Shown in pieces: positions 17,676 to 27,288 of a stretch of 64,000 nt of DNA. Position 1 is the first letter of the stretch, and every line of letters begins with the position of its first letter. The notes beneath the pieces were generated by a model. It was not told the DNA's origin. It did not search any database and saw only the letters and a program-made list of their open reading frames with translations. Both the position numbers and the translations under genes were made by a program. The stretch is taken from the NCBI GenBank assembly GCA_963797115.1, contig CAWCOH010000001.1, forward strand, positions 2,418,001-2,482,000. The letters are read 5' to 3'. The stretch comes from AP-15 sp963797115 (GTDB taxonomy: Bacteria > Pseudomonadota > Alphaproteobacteria > ATCC43930 > CGMCC-115725).

Positions 17676-18179
17676 TTAAAAACTGGTGGCGCCGCGCGAG
17701 ATTGCGACCGCACCGGTGCGTGACACCTCGACCAGTCCCAGGGGTTCCATCAGGGTTATGAAGGCGTTGAGCTTCTCGCTTGACCCGGTCACCTCGAAGA
17801 CAAAGCTTTCGGTTGTTGAATCGACGACACTCGCGCGGAAGATGTCGGCGAGACGGAGCGACTCGATGCGCGTTTCGCCTTTGCCCGCGACCTTGATCAG
17901 CGCCATCTCGCGCTCTACGAAGGGGCCCTCATCGGTCAGGTCGTGAACCTTGTGCACCGGCACGAGGCGCGACAACTGCGCCTTGATCTGCTCGATGATC
18001 ATCCGCGTCCCAGAGGTTGCGATGGTGATCCGCGACAGCCGCTTGGCGCGGTCGACCTCAGCGACGGTCAGGCTTTCGATATTGTAGCCGCGCCCCGAGA
18101 ACAGCCCGATGACGCGCGCCAGGACGCCCGGCTCGTTGTCGACGAGAACGGCGATGGCATGTCGCTCGAGATCGGCCAC
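17676..18179 (-). CDS. ilvH: Acetolactate synthase small (regulatory) subunit
   Basis: A 167-residue protein with an N-terminal ACT domain (AIAVLVDNEPGVLARVIGLF, RGYNIESLTVAEV) and the C-terminal ALS_ss domain (IKVAGKGETRIESLRLADIF). It binds valine and activates the large subunit in branched-chain amino acid synthesis. The frame is open to 18272, but that would overlap the end of ilvB by more than 80 bases; the GTG at 18179, ten bases after the ilvB stop, gives the standard length and start. Transcribed with ilvB. Confidence 0.92.
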   Translation of the reverse strand: MADLERHAIAVLVDNEPGVLARVIGLFSGRGYNIESLTVAEVDRAKRLSRITIATSGTRMIIEQIKAQLSRLVPVHKVHDLTDEGPFVEREMALIKVAGKGETRIESLRLADIFRASVVDSTTESFVFEVTGSSEKLNAFITLMEPLGLVEVSRTGAVAISRGATSF

Positions 18180-18189
18180 GCCCGGCTTC

Positions 18190-19953
18190 TCAAACCAGAA
18201 CCATGCCCTCCTCCGAGACCGGCTTCTCGGCCCTGTCTTCGGGGCCGAGAAGCATCTCGTTGTGAGCCGCACCGGACGGGATCATCGGGAAGCAGTTCTC
18301 CGCCTGATCGACTACGACATCGAGTATAACGGCGCGGTCGACCGCCAACATTTCGCCGATCGCCGCGTCGAGGTCGGCCGGGCGCTCAACCCGCAGCCCG
18401 ACCGCGCCAAACGCCTCCGCCAGTTTGACGAAGTCAGGAAGGGCAGCCGTGTAGCTCTCGGAGTAGCGACCGCCGTGCAGCAGCTCCTGCCACTGCCGCA
18501 CCATGCCCATGTACTGGTTGTTGAGGATGAACACCTTGACCGGCAGCCGGTACTGGGCTGCGGTCGACATCTCCTGGATGTTCATCAGGATCGAGGCTTC
18601 GCCGGCGATATCGATGACGAGCGCCGCGGGATGGGCGATCTGGACGCCGATCGCCGCCGGCAGGCCATACCCCATCGTGCCGAGCCCGCCCGAAGTCATC
18701 CAGTGGTAAGGCTCATCGAATTTGAAGAACTGAGCGGCCCACATCTGATGCTGGCCGACCTCGGTGGTAATGTACACATCGCGCTGGCGGGTCGCGGCGT
18801 AGAGCCGTTCGATCGCATATTGCGGCTTGATCAGGTCGCGGCGGCTCTTGTCGTAGCGCAGGCAGTCGCGGGCGCGCCAGCCGTCGATCGTCCGCCACCA
18901 TTCGGCGCGCGCCGCTCGATCGGTGTGGGGTGACGCTTCCGGCCGGGCGGCGAGGATCGCCGACACCGCCTGACCGACATCGCCGATGATTGGCAGATCG
19001 ACGCGCACGTTCTTGTTGATCGAGGACGGGTCGATGTCGATATGGATTTTCTTCGAACCAGGCGAGAAGGCATTGAGCCGCCCGGTCACCCGATCATCGA
19101 AGCGCGACCCGACCGCGATCATCAGGTCACAGTCATGCATCGACATATTCGCTTCGTAGGTGCCGTGCATGCCGACCATGCCGAGGAAATGCGGGTCCGC
19201 GGCAGGAAACGCGCCGAGCGCCATCAGCGTGAGGGTACAGGGCGCATCGGTCAGCCGTACCAATTCGACAAAGCGCGCGCAAGCCTCGGGCCCGGAATTG
19301 ATCAGTCCGCCGCCGCCGTAGAAGAGCGGCCGTTTTGCCGCCCCGATCATCGCGACCGCTTCGGCGATCCGGGGCGGATCGGGGCGCAGTTGCGGGCGGT
19401 AGCTCTTATGATTGCCCTGCCCCGGCCCGCTGTACGGGCCGGGTGCAAACAAGATGTCCTTGGGAAGATCGACGACGACCGGCCCAGGCCGGCCACTCCT
19501 TGCGACATAGAAGGCTTCGTGCAGCATCCGCGCCAATTCGCCTACGTCCTTGACGAGGTAGTTGTGCTTGGTGCAGGGCCGCGTGATGCCGGTAGTGTCG
19601 GCCTCCTGAAAGGCGTCATTGCCGATCAGATGCGTCGGCACCTGGCCCGTTAGACAGACGATCGGAACCGAGTCCATCAGTGCGTCGGTGAGACCGGTGA
19701 CGGCGTTTGTTGCCCCCGGTCCGCTCGTCACCAGCACCACGCCGACACGCCCGGTCGAGCGCGCATAGCCCTCGGCGGCATGAACCGCGCCGCCCTCTTG
19801 GCGTACCAAGATATGCCGCAGCGAGTTCTGCTTGAACAACGCGTCGTAAATCGGCAGTACTGCGCCGCCTGGATAGCCGAAAACGACATCAACGCCCTGG
19901 TCCACCAGCGCCCGGATGACGATTTCTGCTCCGTTTAGCGGCTCGGCCGACAT
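18190..19953 (-). CDS. ilvB: Acetolactate synthase large subunit
   Basis: A 587-residue thiamine-diphosphate and FAD enzyme condensing pyruvate to acetolactate, or pyruvate with 2-ketobutyrate, for valine, leucine and isoleucine synthesis. Blocks include VFGYPGGAVLPIYDALF with the catalytic glutamate region in RQEGGAVHAAEGYAR, TSGPGATNAVTGLTDA, and the ThDP-Mg motif around VIDIAGEASILMN followed by NNQYMGMVRQWQ. The ATG at 19953 has a GGAGAGGAGG ribosome-binding site; the frame extends 12 codons further to 19989 but without this support. It heads the ilvBH pair. Confidence 0.95.
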   Translation of the reverse strand: MSAEPLNGAEIVIRALVDQGVDVVFGYPGGAVLPIYDALFKQNSLRHILVRQEGGAVHAAEGYARSTGRVGVVLVTSGPGATNAVTGLTDALMDSVPIVCLTGQVPTHLIGNDAFQEADTTGITRPCTKHNYLVKDVGELARMLHEAFYVARSGRPGPVVVDLPKDILFAPGPYSGPGQGNHKSYRPQLRPDPPRIAEAVAMIGAAKRPLFYGGGGLINSGPEACARFVELVRLTDAPCTLTLMALGAFPAADPHFLGMVGMHGTYEANMSMHDCDLMIAVGSRFDDRVTGRLNAFSPGSKKIHIDIDPSSINKNVRVDLPIIGDVGQAVSAILAARPEASPHTDRAARAEWWRTIDGWRARDCLRYDKSRRDLIKPQYAIERLYAATRQRDVYITTEVGQHQMWAAQFFKFDEPYHWMTSGGLGTMGYGLPAAIGVQIAHPAALVIDIAGEASILMNIQEMSTAAQYRLPVKVFILNNQYMGMVRQWQELLHGGRYSESYTAALPDFVKLAEAFGAVGLRVERPADLDAAIGEMLAVDRAVILDVVVDQAENCFPMIPSGAAHNEMLLGPEDRAEKPVSEEGMVLV

Positions 19954-20045
19954 GACACCCTCCTCTCCGGCAACAAACCGCCGGATCATTCGCGCCGTCG
20001 CTGTTTTGCACCGCGGGACGGGGCGCGCACCCTAGTCAGCCCGAC

Positions 20046-20977
20046 CTATCCGGTCAACACGCACTCATCGACAAAACGACGCGTGCAGGGCAGCAGACCT
20101 TCGCAAAAAGGCTCGTTCAGCTTCAAATCCGGCGTGGTTTGATGGCGAAACCAGGTCATCTGGCGCTTTGCGTACTGTCGGGTGGCGCGCTGAGCCGCCG
20201 CGATCGCGTCCGCCAGCGCAATCTCGCCGCGCAGATGACCCAAGAGTTCGGGCAATCCGACAGCCTTCATAGCCGGCAAATCGGGATCCAGATCTCGGGC
20301 AGCGAGCGCCTCTGCCTCGGCGAGCGCTCCCGCTGCTATCATCCGGACGAAACGGCTCTCGCACACGGCATAGAGTCTGTCCCGTGGGGGCGCTAGCAAG
20401 ATCATGACGAAGCGGTATGGGGACGGCGGATGGGGTCGTCGTTGCCACATCACAAGCGGAACCCCGGTGGCGCGCACGACCTCATAGGCTCGCACCAGGC
20501 GCTGCCGATCGCCGGGAGCAAGACGCCCAGCGCCGCACGGGTCGAGCTGCCCCAGTCGCTCGCGGAACGCGGCGCCGCCGAGAACCAAATGAAGCTCGGC
20601 CGCCTCACTCCGAATTTCTTCCGGGATTTCTGGAACCGATGCGAGACCATGCTCGATCGCCCGGATGTAAAGACCGGTGCCGCCGACCACAATTGGCAGG
20701 CGTCCGGCGGCGATGACGGCGGCAATTTCGTCCAGCGCCAGACTACGCCAATGAGCGACGGAACCGCGCTCGCCGGCATCCAAGAAACCGTAAAGTCGGT
20801 GTGCGGCGCGTTGTTCGGCAGCGGCATCGGGACGCGCCGTCAGGACGCGGAGATCGCGGTAGACCTGCAGGCTGTCGGCGTTGATGATGGTGCCGCCGAA
20901 TGTATCCGCCAACTCGAAGGCGAGCGCCGATTTGCCGCTTGCCGTCGGACCGGCGATGACGAGGACGGGCGGGGCAC
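20046..20977 (-). CDS. miaA: tRNA dimethylallyltransferase MiaA, start codon not evident
   Basis: About 310 residues. The enzyme prenylates adenosine 37 of tRNAs reading UNN codons. The P-loop is VIAGPTASGKSALAFELAD, followed by IINADSLQVYRDLRVLTARP, the LPIVVGGTGLYI block and the QMTWFRHQ C-terminal motif. The length from the P-loop to the end is normal. No in-frame ATG, GTG or TTG exists just upstream of the P-loop. A GTG at 20977 is one base out of frame, and one more C in the adjoining CCCC run (20971-20974) would put it in frame. So either a one-base error, a rare start codon, or a start well upstream inside serB. The ends of miaA and serB genes face away from each other here. Confidence 0.85.
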
Positions 20978-21038
20978 TGTGGCCGCTTGAAGAGGCCGGC
21001 TTGTGGCAGGCGCGTTTTCCGGAGTAGGACGCCGGCCT

Positions 21039-21932
21039 ATGGAGATGGTGCTGACCCTGATCGCGGGGCGCTACGGCCGGGCGAAACTGCCTCGTCTCGC
21101 CTCGACGATCGCACAGGCTTTGGGGATCGAGGGCGGGCCGATCTGGCTTGCCGCCGGGGAGGCCTGCGATCTCGTCCTCGACGCGGCCGTCCAGGGGCAA
21201 GCCCCGGCGAAAGTCGAGCAAACGGCGCGCGCTCTGATCGCTGGCGCCGGGATCGATGTTCTCGTTCAGCCTGCGGCAGGACGGCGCAAACGGCTTCTCG
21301 TCGCCGATCTGGAGGCAACGATCATCGAGAACGAGATGATTGACGAGCTTGCCGAGCTCGTCGGGATTCGCCCACAGGTTGCAGCGATCACTCGACGCGC
21401 GATGAACGGCGAGATCGACTTCGCCGCTGCGCTCGAAGCCCGCGTTGCTCTGCTCCGGGGAATGGAGGCCCGCCGGCTCGAAGATGCAGTCGCGCGGATC
21501 CGGCTGACTTCGGGGGCGCGCGCGCTGGTCGCGACGATGCGCTGCGGCGGCGCTGCAACGGCGCTGGTCTCCGGCGGGTTCGCGACCTTCGCCGAACCGG
21601 TCGCAGCGGCGCTCGGCTTCGACCACGTGATCGCCAACCGGCTCGCGCTCGCGCGAGGTCGGATCACCGGTATCGTCCGCCCGATCGTAACCGGGGATAC
21701 CAAGCGCGAAGCGCTTCGCGCATTGGCAGCTGAACTCGGCCTCGCGCCGGCCGAGACAATCGCCGTCGGTGACGGCGCCAACGACTTGCCTATGCTGGAT
21801 GCCGCCGGCATGGGCATCGCTTTTCGGTCCAAGCCCAGAGTTGCGGAGGTCGCACGGTGGCGCCTCGACCATGCCGATCTGACGGGTCTGCTCTATGCTC
21901 AAGGATACCGAAAACAGGAAATCGTCGGGTAA
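21039..21932 (+). CDS. serB: Phosphoserine phosphatase SerB
   Basis: About 297 residues from MEMVLTLIAGRYGRAKLP. It removes phosphate from phosphoserine in the last step of serine synthesis. An N-terminal ACT-like region (1-75) precedes the HAD domain. HAD motif I appears as DLEAT (in LLVADLEATIIENEMIDELA), where the usual second aspartate is glutamate. Motif II is the Ser of VSGGF, and motif IV is AVGDGANDLPML with the Gly-Asp pair that binds magnesium. An alternative GTG at 21003 adds 12 residues. Divergent from miaA, whose likely 5' end lies only about 60 bases away. Confidence 0.9.
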   Translation: MEMVLTLIAGRYGRAKLPRLASTIAQALGIEGGPIWLAAGEACDLVLDAAVQGQAPAKVEQTARALIAGAGIDVLVQPAAGRRKRLLVADLEATIIENEMIDELAELVGIRPQVAAITRRAMNGEIDFAAALEARVALLRGMEARRLEDAVARIRLTSGARALVATMRCGGAATALVSGGFATFAEPVAAALGFDHVIANRLALARGRITGIVRPIVTGDTKREALRALAAELGLAPAETIAVGDGANDLPMLDAAGMGIAFRSKPRVAEVARWRLDHADLTGLLYAQGYRKQEIVG

Positions 21933-21936
21933 GCGC

Positions 21937-23454
21937 TCACCCCTGGTCCAGTCGCAGGGCGACAAAGCGAAGATCGCCCTGACGCTCGACCAGTAGGAGA
22001 ATCGATTTGCGCCCGGATTTTTTTGCTTCGTCGATCTTGCTGCTGACTTCGTCGGGGCTCTTCACCTCCTCTTGCGCGGCTTCCATGATCATGTCTCCGG
22101 GGCGCACGCCTTTGGCGGCCGCGGGACTGTCCTTGGCGACATCGACGACGACGACACCTTTCCCGTCCTCGGCAATGGAATACTTCTCCTTCAGCTCGGG
22201 AGTGACGTTCGACAGTGTCAGGCCGAGCGTTGTGACCACGCCGGTCGGCTCTCTGCCGCCCTTCCTGGACTGCTCCTGCGCATTCGCCTGCGGTTGATCG
22301 CTTTCCTCGAGCCGGCCGATCTTGACTTGGAGGGTGGTTTCGCCGCGTTTGCGCCAAATTGTGATCGGTACCGTCTTGTCGACCGGTGTTTCCGCGACAA
22401 GCCGAGGCAGCCGCCGCATATCCCCCACCGGCTTGCCGTCAAAGCTCACGACGACATCGCCGGCCTGGATGCCGGCCATGTGAGCGGGCCCGTTTTCATT
22501 AACGCTCGCAATCAGCGCCCCACGCGCCTTGTCGAGCCCGAGACTCTCGGCGATTTCGTCGGTGACGGCCTGGATACGTACCCCGAGCCAGCCGCGATGC
22601 ACCGTGTGGTCGTTCTCCTGCTCGAGCTCGGCGACGACCATTTTGGCGAGAGCGGACGGAATTGCGAAGCCGATCCCGATCGAGCCGCCGGAGGGCGAGT
22701 AGATCGCCGTGTTGATGCCGATGACCTTGCCGTCAATGTTGAACATCGGCCCGCCTGAATTGCCGCGATTGATCGAGGCATCGGTCTGCAGGAAATCGTC
22801 ATAGGGGCCCGAATTGATGTCCCGCTGGCGCGCCGAAAGAATCCCGGCGGTGACGCTGCCGCCCAGTCCGAACGGATTGCCGATCGCCAGCACCCAGTCG
22901 CCGACGCGCGCGGTGTCGCTATCGCCCCAGGTGGCAGCGCTCAGCGGCTTGTCGGTCTTGACCTTCAGCAACGCGATATCCGTTTTGGCGTCGCGTCCGA
23001 CGAGTTCGGCTTTCAAATTCGTGTCGTCGTGCAAAATAACGGTGATTTCGTCGGCATCGGCGATCACATGGTTGTTGGTGACGACATAGCCCGCCGGATC
23101 GATGATGAAGCCCGAACCGAGCGAGGTGGCCTTGCGCGGCTGCGTCTCGGGGCGCCCGCCGCCCTTGGGCAGGCGGCGGTCGAAGAAGTCGCGAAAAAAC
23201 TCTTCGAAAGGCGATCCCGGCGGAAATTGCGGGATCTCGGGGCCGGCATGCTCGCGACCTCGCTCGGACTTCATGGTCTGCGTCGTCGAGATGTTGACCA
23301 CCGAAGGGAGAAGCTTTTCAGCAAGCTCCGCGAAGCTATCGGGCGCCGGCCGGGCAGCCGCCGATCCCGAGGAGAGAGCCGCTGCGGCGACGATCAGCAA
23401 GGGCGCGAGCGCCCGAACGGCGCCGCGGGCCAAATTTGACGGATGGGACGACAC
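21937..23454 (-). CDS. degP: DegP/HtrA serine endoprotease, two PDZ domains
   Basis: About 505 residues. Periplasmic protease and chaperone for misfolded envelope proteins. A signal peptide follows the start (LAPLLIVAAAALSSGSAAA). The triad is His in VTNNHVIAD, Asp in DAKTDIALLKV and Ser in INRGNSGGPMF. A linker with DRRLPKGGG matches the DegP Q-loop. Two PDZ domains follow, around LGVRIQAVTDEIAESLGLD and LTLSNVTPELKEKYSI. The GTG at 23454 has a GAGGAG ribosome-binding site nine bases upstream, better than the ATG at 23484. It lies downstream of hflK-hflC-DUF2065, an arrangement common in alphaproteobacteria. Confidence 0.93.
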   Translation of the reverse strand: MSSHPSNLARGAVRALAPLLIVAAAALSSGSAAARPAPDSFAELAEKLLPSVVNISTTQTMKSERGREHAGPEIPQFPPGSPFEEFFRDFFDRRLPKGGGRPETQPRKATSLGSGFIIDPAGYVVTNNHVIADADEITVILHDDTNLKAELVGRDAKTDIALLKVKTDKPLSAATWGDSDTARVGDWVLAIGNPFGLGGSVTAGILSARQRDINSGPYDDFLQTDASINRGNSGGPMFNIDGKVIGINTAIYSPSGGSIGIGFAIPSALAKMVVAELEQENDHTVHRGWLGVRIQAVTDEIAESLGLDKARGALIASVNENGPAHMAGIQAGDVVVSFDGKPVGDMRRLPRLVAETPVDKTVPITIWRKRGETTLQVKIGRLEESDQPQANAQEQSRKGGREPTGVVTTLGLTLSNVTPELKEKYSIAEDGKGVVVVDVAKDSPAAAKGVRPGDMIMEAAQEEVKSPDEVSSKIDEAKKSGRKSILLLVERQGDLRFVALRLDQG

Positions 23455-23584
23455 TGGAAGCAACTCCTCGCGGCAACGCCGCATGATCTTTTCGACCGAT
23501 CGATCTGGGCCGTTTTAGGCTAGCACAAAGATTATGGGAGAAGCGGGCCATCGGCAATCGCCGCAACGCCGATGTGGGCCCGTG

Positions 23585-23770
23585 TCAGCGGCGCACCACC
23601 CAGACGAGGATGACACCGAGGCAGGCGGCAGCGAGCCCGGCCAACCGCAGTGCCTGCGGGGGAACCAGAAGAGCCCGCGCCGCCACCCGCTTCATGGCCT
23701 CCGGGAACAGCGCGTAGAGCGCGCCCTCGATCACCAGAACGAGGGCCAGCGCCGTCCACAAATCCCTCAT
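23585..23770 (-). CDS. DUF2065 small membrane protein
   Basis: A 61-residue protein, MRDLWTALALVLVIEGALYA, with two hydrophobic segments (residues 5-20 and 40-58) separated by a short polar loop (FPEAMKRVAARALLVPPQ). This is the DUF2065 family, which sits between hflC and degP in many proteobacteria and has no assigned role; a link to the HflKC complex is suggested only by position. It starts 26 bases after hflC. Confidence 0.85.
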   Translation of the reverse strand: MRDLWTALALVLVIEGALYALFPEAMKRVAARALLVPPQALRLAGLAAACLGVILVWVVRR

Positions 23771-23795
23771 CGGCCAAAGTGCGAGCCGCAGGCCA

Positions 23796-24713
23796 TTACG
23801 GCGAGTTGGCCCTCGCTGCCGGGGTCGCCTCCCCGCCGGCCGCCGCTTTCGGCTTCTCAAAGAAGCGGAAAAAGCCGCTGCCGGGAGTAAGCACAAACGA
23901 TGTGCTGCGGCCGTTGAGCGCGTCGCGATAGGCCTGCATCGAGCGATAGAAAGCGAAGAACTCCTTGTCCTGCCCGAAAGCAGCGGCGTAGATCCGGATG
24001 CTTTCGGCATCGCCGTCGCCGCGCACTTTCTGGGCGCTCCGCTGCGCCTCGGCGAGGATGACCGTTCGTTCCCGGTCCGCGTTCGCGCGAACGGTCTGCG
24101 CCGCCTCGGCGCCCTCGCCTCGGTATTGAGCGGCCTGCTGCTGGCGCTCCGACACCATACGGGCATAAATCGCCTGACTGTTTTCCTCCGGCAGATCGGC
24201 GCGCCGGATCCGGACATCGACGACTTCGATGCCGAAGGATTTTCCCTGCTCGCTGACCTCGTCCCGGATCTGCCCCATGATCGCTGAGCGATCATGGGAG
24301 AGCAGGGCGGACAAGGTCACATTGCCGAGCACCCGCCTGAGGCTGCCATTGACCATGGCACTCAGCCGGGCACGCACCGCAGCCTCGCTATTGACAGTCT
24401 GGTAAAACAGCAAGGGATTGGTGATGCGATATCGCGTGTAAGTGTCGACGACGAGGCGCTTCTGATCCGAGACGATGACTTCTTCGGGCGGAGGCTCATA
24501 GTCGAGCAGGCGGTTGTCGTAGCGCCTCACGTCTTCGAGAAACGGCCGCTTGGTCCACAGGCCCGGTGTGCGGATGACCCGTCGGGGTTGCCCGAACTGC
24601 AGCACCAGAGCCTGCTGGGTCTGGTCGACGATGAACAGCGCGTTCGTCAAGGCGAGGCCCGCGACCACGAGGACGACGACGAGGACAATGAGAAGGCGAC
24701 GGTCCACGCTCAC
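23796..24713 (-). CDS. hflC: HflC, SPFH-domain modulator of FtsH protease
   Basis: A 305-residue inner-membrane protein. One N-terminal membrane segment (LLIVLVVVLVVAGLALTNALF) is followed by the SPFH/band 7 domain (VDQTQQALVLQFGQPRRVI) and a long Ala/Glu-rich coiled coil (AARAN-type heptads, ending with YRSMQAYRDALNGRST). With HflK it forms a large periplasmic-facing cage that controls FtsH. The start is four bases after the hflK stop. The C-terminal tail (PGSGFFRFFEKPKAAAGGEA) is typical. Confidence 0.93.
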   Translation of the reverse strand: MSVDRRLLIVLVVVLVVAGLALTNALFIVDQTQQALVLQFGQPRRVIRTPGLWTKRPFLEDVRRYDNRLLDYEPPPEEVIVSDQKRLVVDTYTRYRITNPLLFYQTVNSEAAVRARLSAMVNGSLRRVLGNVTLSALLSHDRSAIMGQIRDEVSEQGKSFGIEVVDVRIRRADLPEENSQAIYARMVSERQQQAAQYRGEGAEAAQTVRANADRERTVILAEAQRSAQKVRGDGDAESIRIYAAAFGQDKEFFAFYRSMQAYRDALNGRSTSFVLTPGSGFFRFFEKPKAAAGGEATPAARANSP

Positions 24714-24717
24714 CTCA

Positions 24718-25950
24718 TCACTGGCGGCCGCGCAGGGGTGGTACGGCGGGAGCTGCCGGCGACTGCCCTGGGCCGACGGTCGGCGCCGGTGCTCCCGCGG
24801 CGCCTCCGTGAGACGAAGGACCTCCGGCCGAGTTGGCGCCGCCGAGAGCCGGTAACGGCAGAAACGGGAGGACGCCGGTCCCGCCTTCGGCGGAGCGATC
24901 GATGATCACTTTGTTGCTGCTCTTGAGGACCTCTTCCATGGTTTCAAGATAGAGCCGTTCGAGAGTGACGTCCTGCGCCGCTTTGAACGCGCTATAAACG
25001 GAGTTGAAGCGATCGGCATCGCCCTGAGAGCGGGCGACTATCTCCTGAAGATAGGCTTGCGCCTCCTGTTTAATCCGCACGGCGTCGCCACGCGCCCGGG
25101 GAATGATGTCATTGCGGTATGCCTCGGCCTCGTTGCGCAGCCGCTCGCGATCGGCGAGCGCGCGCTGGACGTCTCGGAAGGCGTCGATGACCGGACCCGG
25201 CGGATCGACCTTCAGCAACTGTAGCTGAGTCACTTCGATCCCCGATCCGTAGGCGTTGAGAATCCCCTGCAGCAGGCTGTGCGTATCGGTCTCGATTTTG
25301 CCGCGTCCCTCGGCCAGCGCCTGAGCGATCGGGGTCTCGCCGATCACCTCGCGCATTGCGCTCTCGGCAGCCGATTTGACCGTCTCGTCTGGCCTCCGGA
25401 TGTTGAAAAGATAGGACTTAGCGTCCTTTATTACCCAGAAGACGGCGAAATTGATATCGACGATGTTCTCGTCACCGGTCAGCATCAAGGCTTCTTCCGG
25501 CACTTGGCGCGTCACCGCCCCGCGAATCGCCGGCCCTTCAGCGTTGCGGTAGCCAATTTCGGTCCTCATGACGCGAGTCACGCTCGGCGTCAGCACCTTC
25601 TCGATCGGGCCCGGCAGATGGTAGTTGAGGCCGGGCCCGGTTGTCCGATTGTAGGCGCCAAATCGCAGGACGACACCCAACTGGTCGGGGTCGATCGTAT
25701 AGATGCCGCTCGCCACCCAGATGGCGACGATGGCGGCTACACCGATGCCGATCCAGCGCCGGTTGCCGAAGCGGCCTGGTGGCAACACCCGCCGGAAGCG
25801 ATCCTGGCCGCGGCGCAGCAGCTCTTCGAAATCGGGCGGCTGCGGCCCGCGCCGACCTGGGCCGCCGCCATTGCCACGGTCGCCGCCCCACGGTCCGCCG
25901 CCGCGCGGACCGGTGCCCCACGGGCCACCGCCCTGACTTTGCCAGAACAT
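24718..25950 (-). CDS. hflK: HflK, SPFH-domain modulator of FtsH protease
   Basis: A 410-residue partner of HflC. The N-terminus is rich in Gly, Pro and Trp (SQGGGPWGTGPRGGGPWGG), as usual for HflK, then a membrane helix (GIGVAAIVAIWVASGIYTID) and the SPFH domain (DPDQLGVVLRFGAYNRTTGP). The coiled-coil region and the conserved FNSVYSAFKAAQDVTLERLY segment follow. First gene of the hflK-hflC-DUF2065-degP cluster. The 228 bases up to mrp, which is divergent, should hold its promoter. Confidence 0.94.
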   Translation of the reverse strand: MFWQSQGGGPWGTGPRGGGPWGGDRGNGGGPGRRGPQPPDFEELLRRGQDRFRRVLPPGRFGNRRWIGIGVAAIVAIWVASGIYTIDPDQLGVVLRFGAYNRTTGPGLNYHLPGPIEKVLTPSVTRVMRTEIGYRNAEGPAIRGAVTRQVPEEALMLTGDENIVDINFAVFWVIKDAKSYLFNIRRPDETVKSAAESAMREVIGETPIAQALAEGRGKIETDTHSLLQGILNAYGSGIEVTQLQLLKVDPPGPVIDAFRDVQRALADRERLRNEAEAYRNDIIPRARGDAVRIKQEAQAYLQEIVARSQGDADRFNSVYSAFKAAQDVTLERLYLETMEEVLKSSNKVIIDRSAEGGTGVLPFLPLPALGGANSAGGPSSHGGAAGAPAPTVGPGQSPAAPAVPPLRGRQ

Positions 25951-26178
25951 CGACCTCGAAACCTTTCCGCGGGCTCACATCCGCGCCGCGCACGCAATGG
26001 CTACGGTCGCCCGGACTTCCGGCGCGCCGGCGCCCGTCCGATAGAGGGCGCGCGAGCGAGTGTTGTCAAGTGGCGCCGCCCGCCCCAAATCCCGCGTATC
26101 CAGCGGCGCCGACGCTTCGGTCGACGACGAGTGGCTGTCAACGACCGTATTGGCGCGCGGTCCGGGTAGGAGAACGAA

Positions 26179-27288
26179 ATGGCCGCCGTCACCGAGCGAC
26201 AGGTTCTCGATGCGCTGAGGCGGATTGTCGATCCCGAAAAAGACGCCGACATCGTCTCGCTGGGCATGGTGTCGGGCGTCGTTGTGCGCGACGGCAACGT
26301 CGCCTTCGCGATCGAGGTCGAGCCTGAACGCGGGCCGCGGCTCGAGCCGCTGCGCAAAGCTGCGGAAAAGGCGGTCGAGTCGCTCCCCGATGTGCTGTCG
26401 GTGACTGCGGTGCTGACCGCTCAGGCTGTGGCGCGCGGCCGCAACGCGCCGCACCCGGCGGCGGGTGGCCGGACCCAGCGCGGCCTCGTTCCAGGGGTGA
26501 ACGCGATCGTCGCAGTCGCCTCCGGCAAGGGCGGCGTCGGCAAGTCGACGGTCGCCGCCAACCTGGCATTGGCGCTCAAAGCAAACGGGCTCTCCGTAGG
26601 CGTGCTCGACGCGGACATCTACGGCCCCTCGATGCCGCGGATGCTCGGCATCTCCGGCCAACGGCCCCACTCGCGCGACGGCAAGGTCTTGTCCCCGATC
26701 GAGAGGTACGGTCTGCGCTGCATGTCGATCGGGTTCCTCGTGCCCGAGGACACACCGATGATCTGGCGCGGGCCGATGGTGATGAGCGCCTTGCAGCAGA
26801 TGCTGCGCGAGGTCGAGTGGGGCGAGCTCGACATCATGATCGTCGACTTGCCACCCGGGACCGGCGACGCGCAGCTGACGATGGCCCAGCAGGTGCCGCT
26901 CGCCGGTGCGGTCATCGTCTCGACCCCGCAGGACATCGCCCTGCTCGATGCTCGCAAGGGGCTCAACATGTTCACGAAGGTCGACGTGCCGGTACTCGGC
27001 ATCGTCGAGAATATGAGCTATTTCCTGTGCCCGCATTGCGGCGGCCGAAGCGAGATCTTTTCGCATGGCGGTGCGCGTCGCGAGGCCGAACGGCTCGGCG
27101 TCGAGTTTCTCGGCGAGGTGCCGCTCGATCTGAAGATCCGCGAGACCTCCGACGGCGGAACGCCAATTACCATCGCCGAGCCCGGCAACCCACACGCCCT
27201 CGTCTTCCGCCAGATGGCCGCGCGGGTTTGGGAGAAGGTTGCTGGCGAGGGCCAGCGCCGCGCCGCGCCGCGTATCGTCATCGAATAG
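26179..27288 (+). CDS. mrp: Mrp/ApbC iron-sulfur cluster carrier ATPase
   Basis: A 369-residue ParA-like ATPase that assembles or delivers Fe-S clusters in the cytoplasm. An N-terminal MIP18 (DUF59) domain (ALRRIVDPEKDADIVSLGM) covers about residues 1-90. Then comes a P-loop with the deviant Walker A GKGGVGKS at 116-123, switch DLPPGTGDAQL and the CxxC pair in YFLCPHCGGRSEIF that holds the cluster. A good start context precedes the ATG at 26179. Divergent from hflK. Confidence 0.94.
   Translation: MAAVTERQVLDALRRIVDPEKDADIVSLGMVSGVVVRDGNVAFAIEVEPERGPRLEPLRKAAEKAVESLPDVLSVTAVLTAQAVARGRNAPHPAAGGRTQRGLVPGVNAIVAVASGKGGVGKSTVAANLALALKANGLSVGVLDADIYGPSMPRMLGISGQRPHSRDGKVLSPIERYGLRCMSIGFLVPEDTPMIWRGPMVMSALQQMLREVEWGELDIMIVDLPPGTGDAQLTMAQQVPLAGAVIVSTPQDIALLDARKGLNMFTKVDVPVLGIVENMSYFLCPHCGGRSEIFSHGGARREAERLGVEFLGEVPLDLKIRETSDGGTPITIAEPGNPHALVFRQMAARVWEKVAGEGQRRAAPRIVIE

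Noticed and set aside
20980..21965. Long N-terminal extension of miaA
   Set aside because: It is the shadow of serB and would put the P-loop some 330 residues into the protein, unlike any MiaA.
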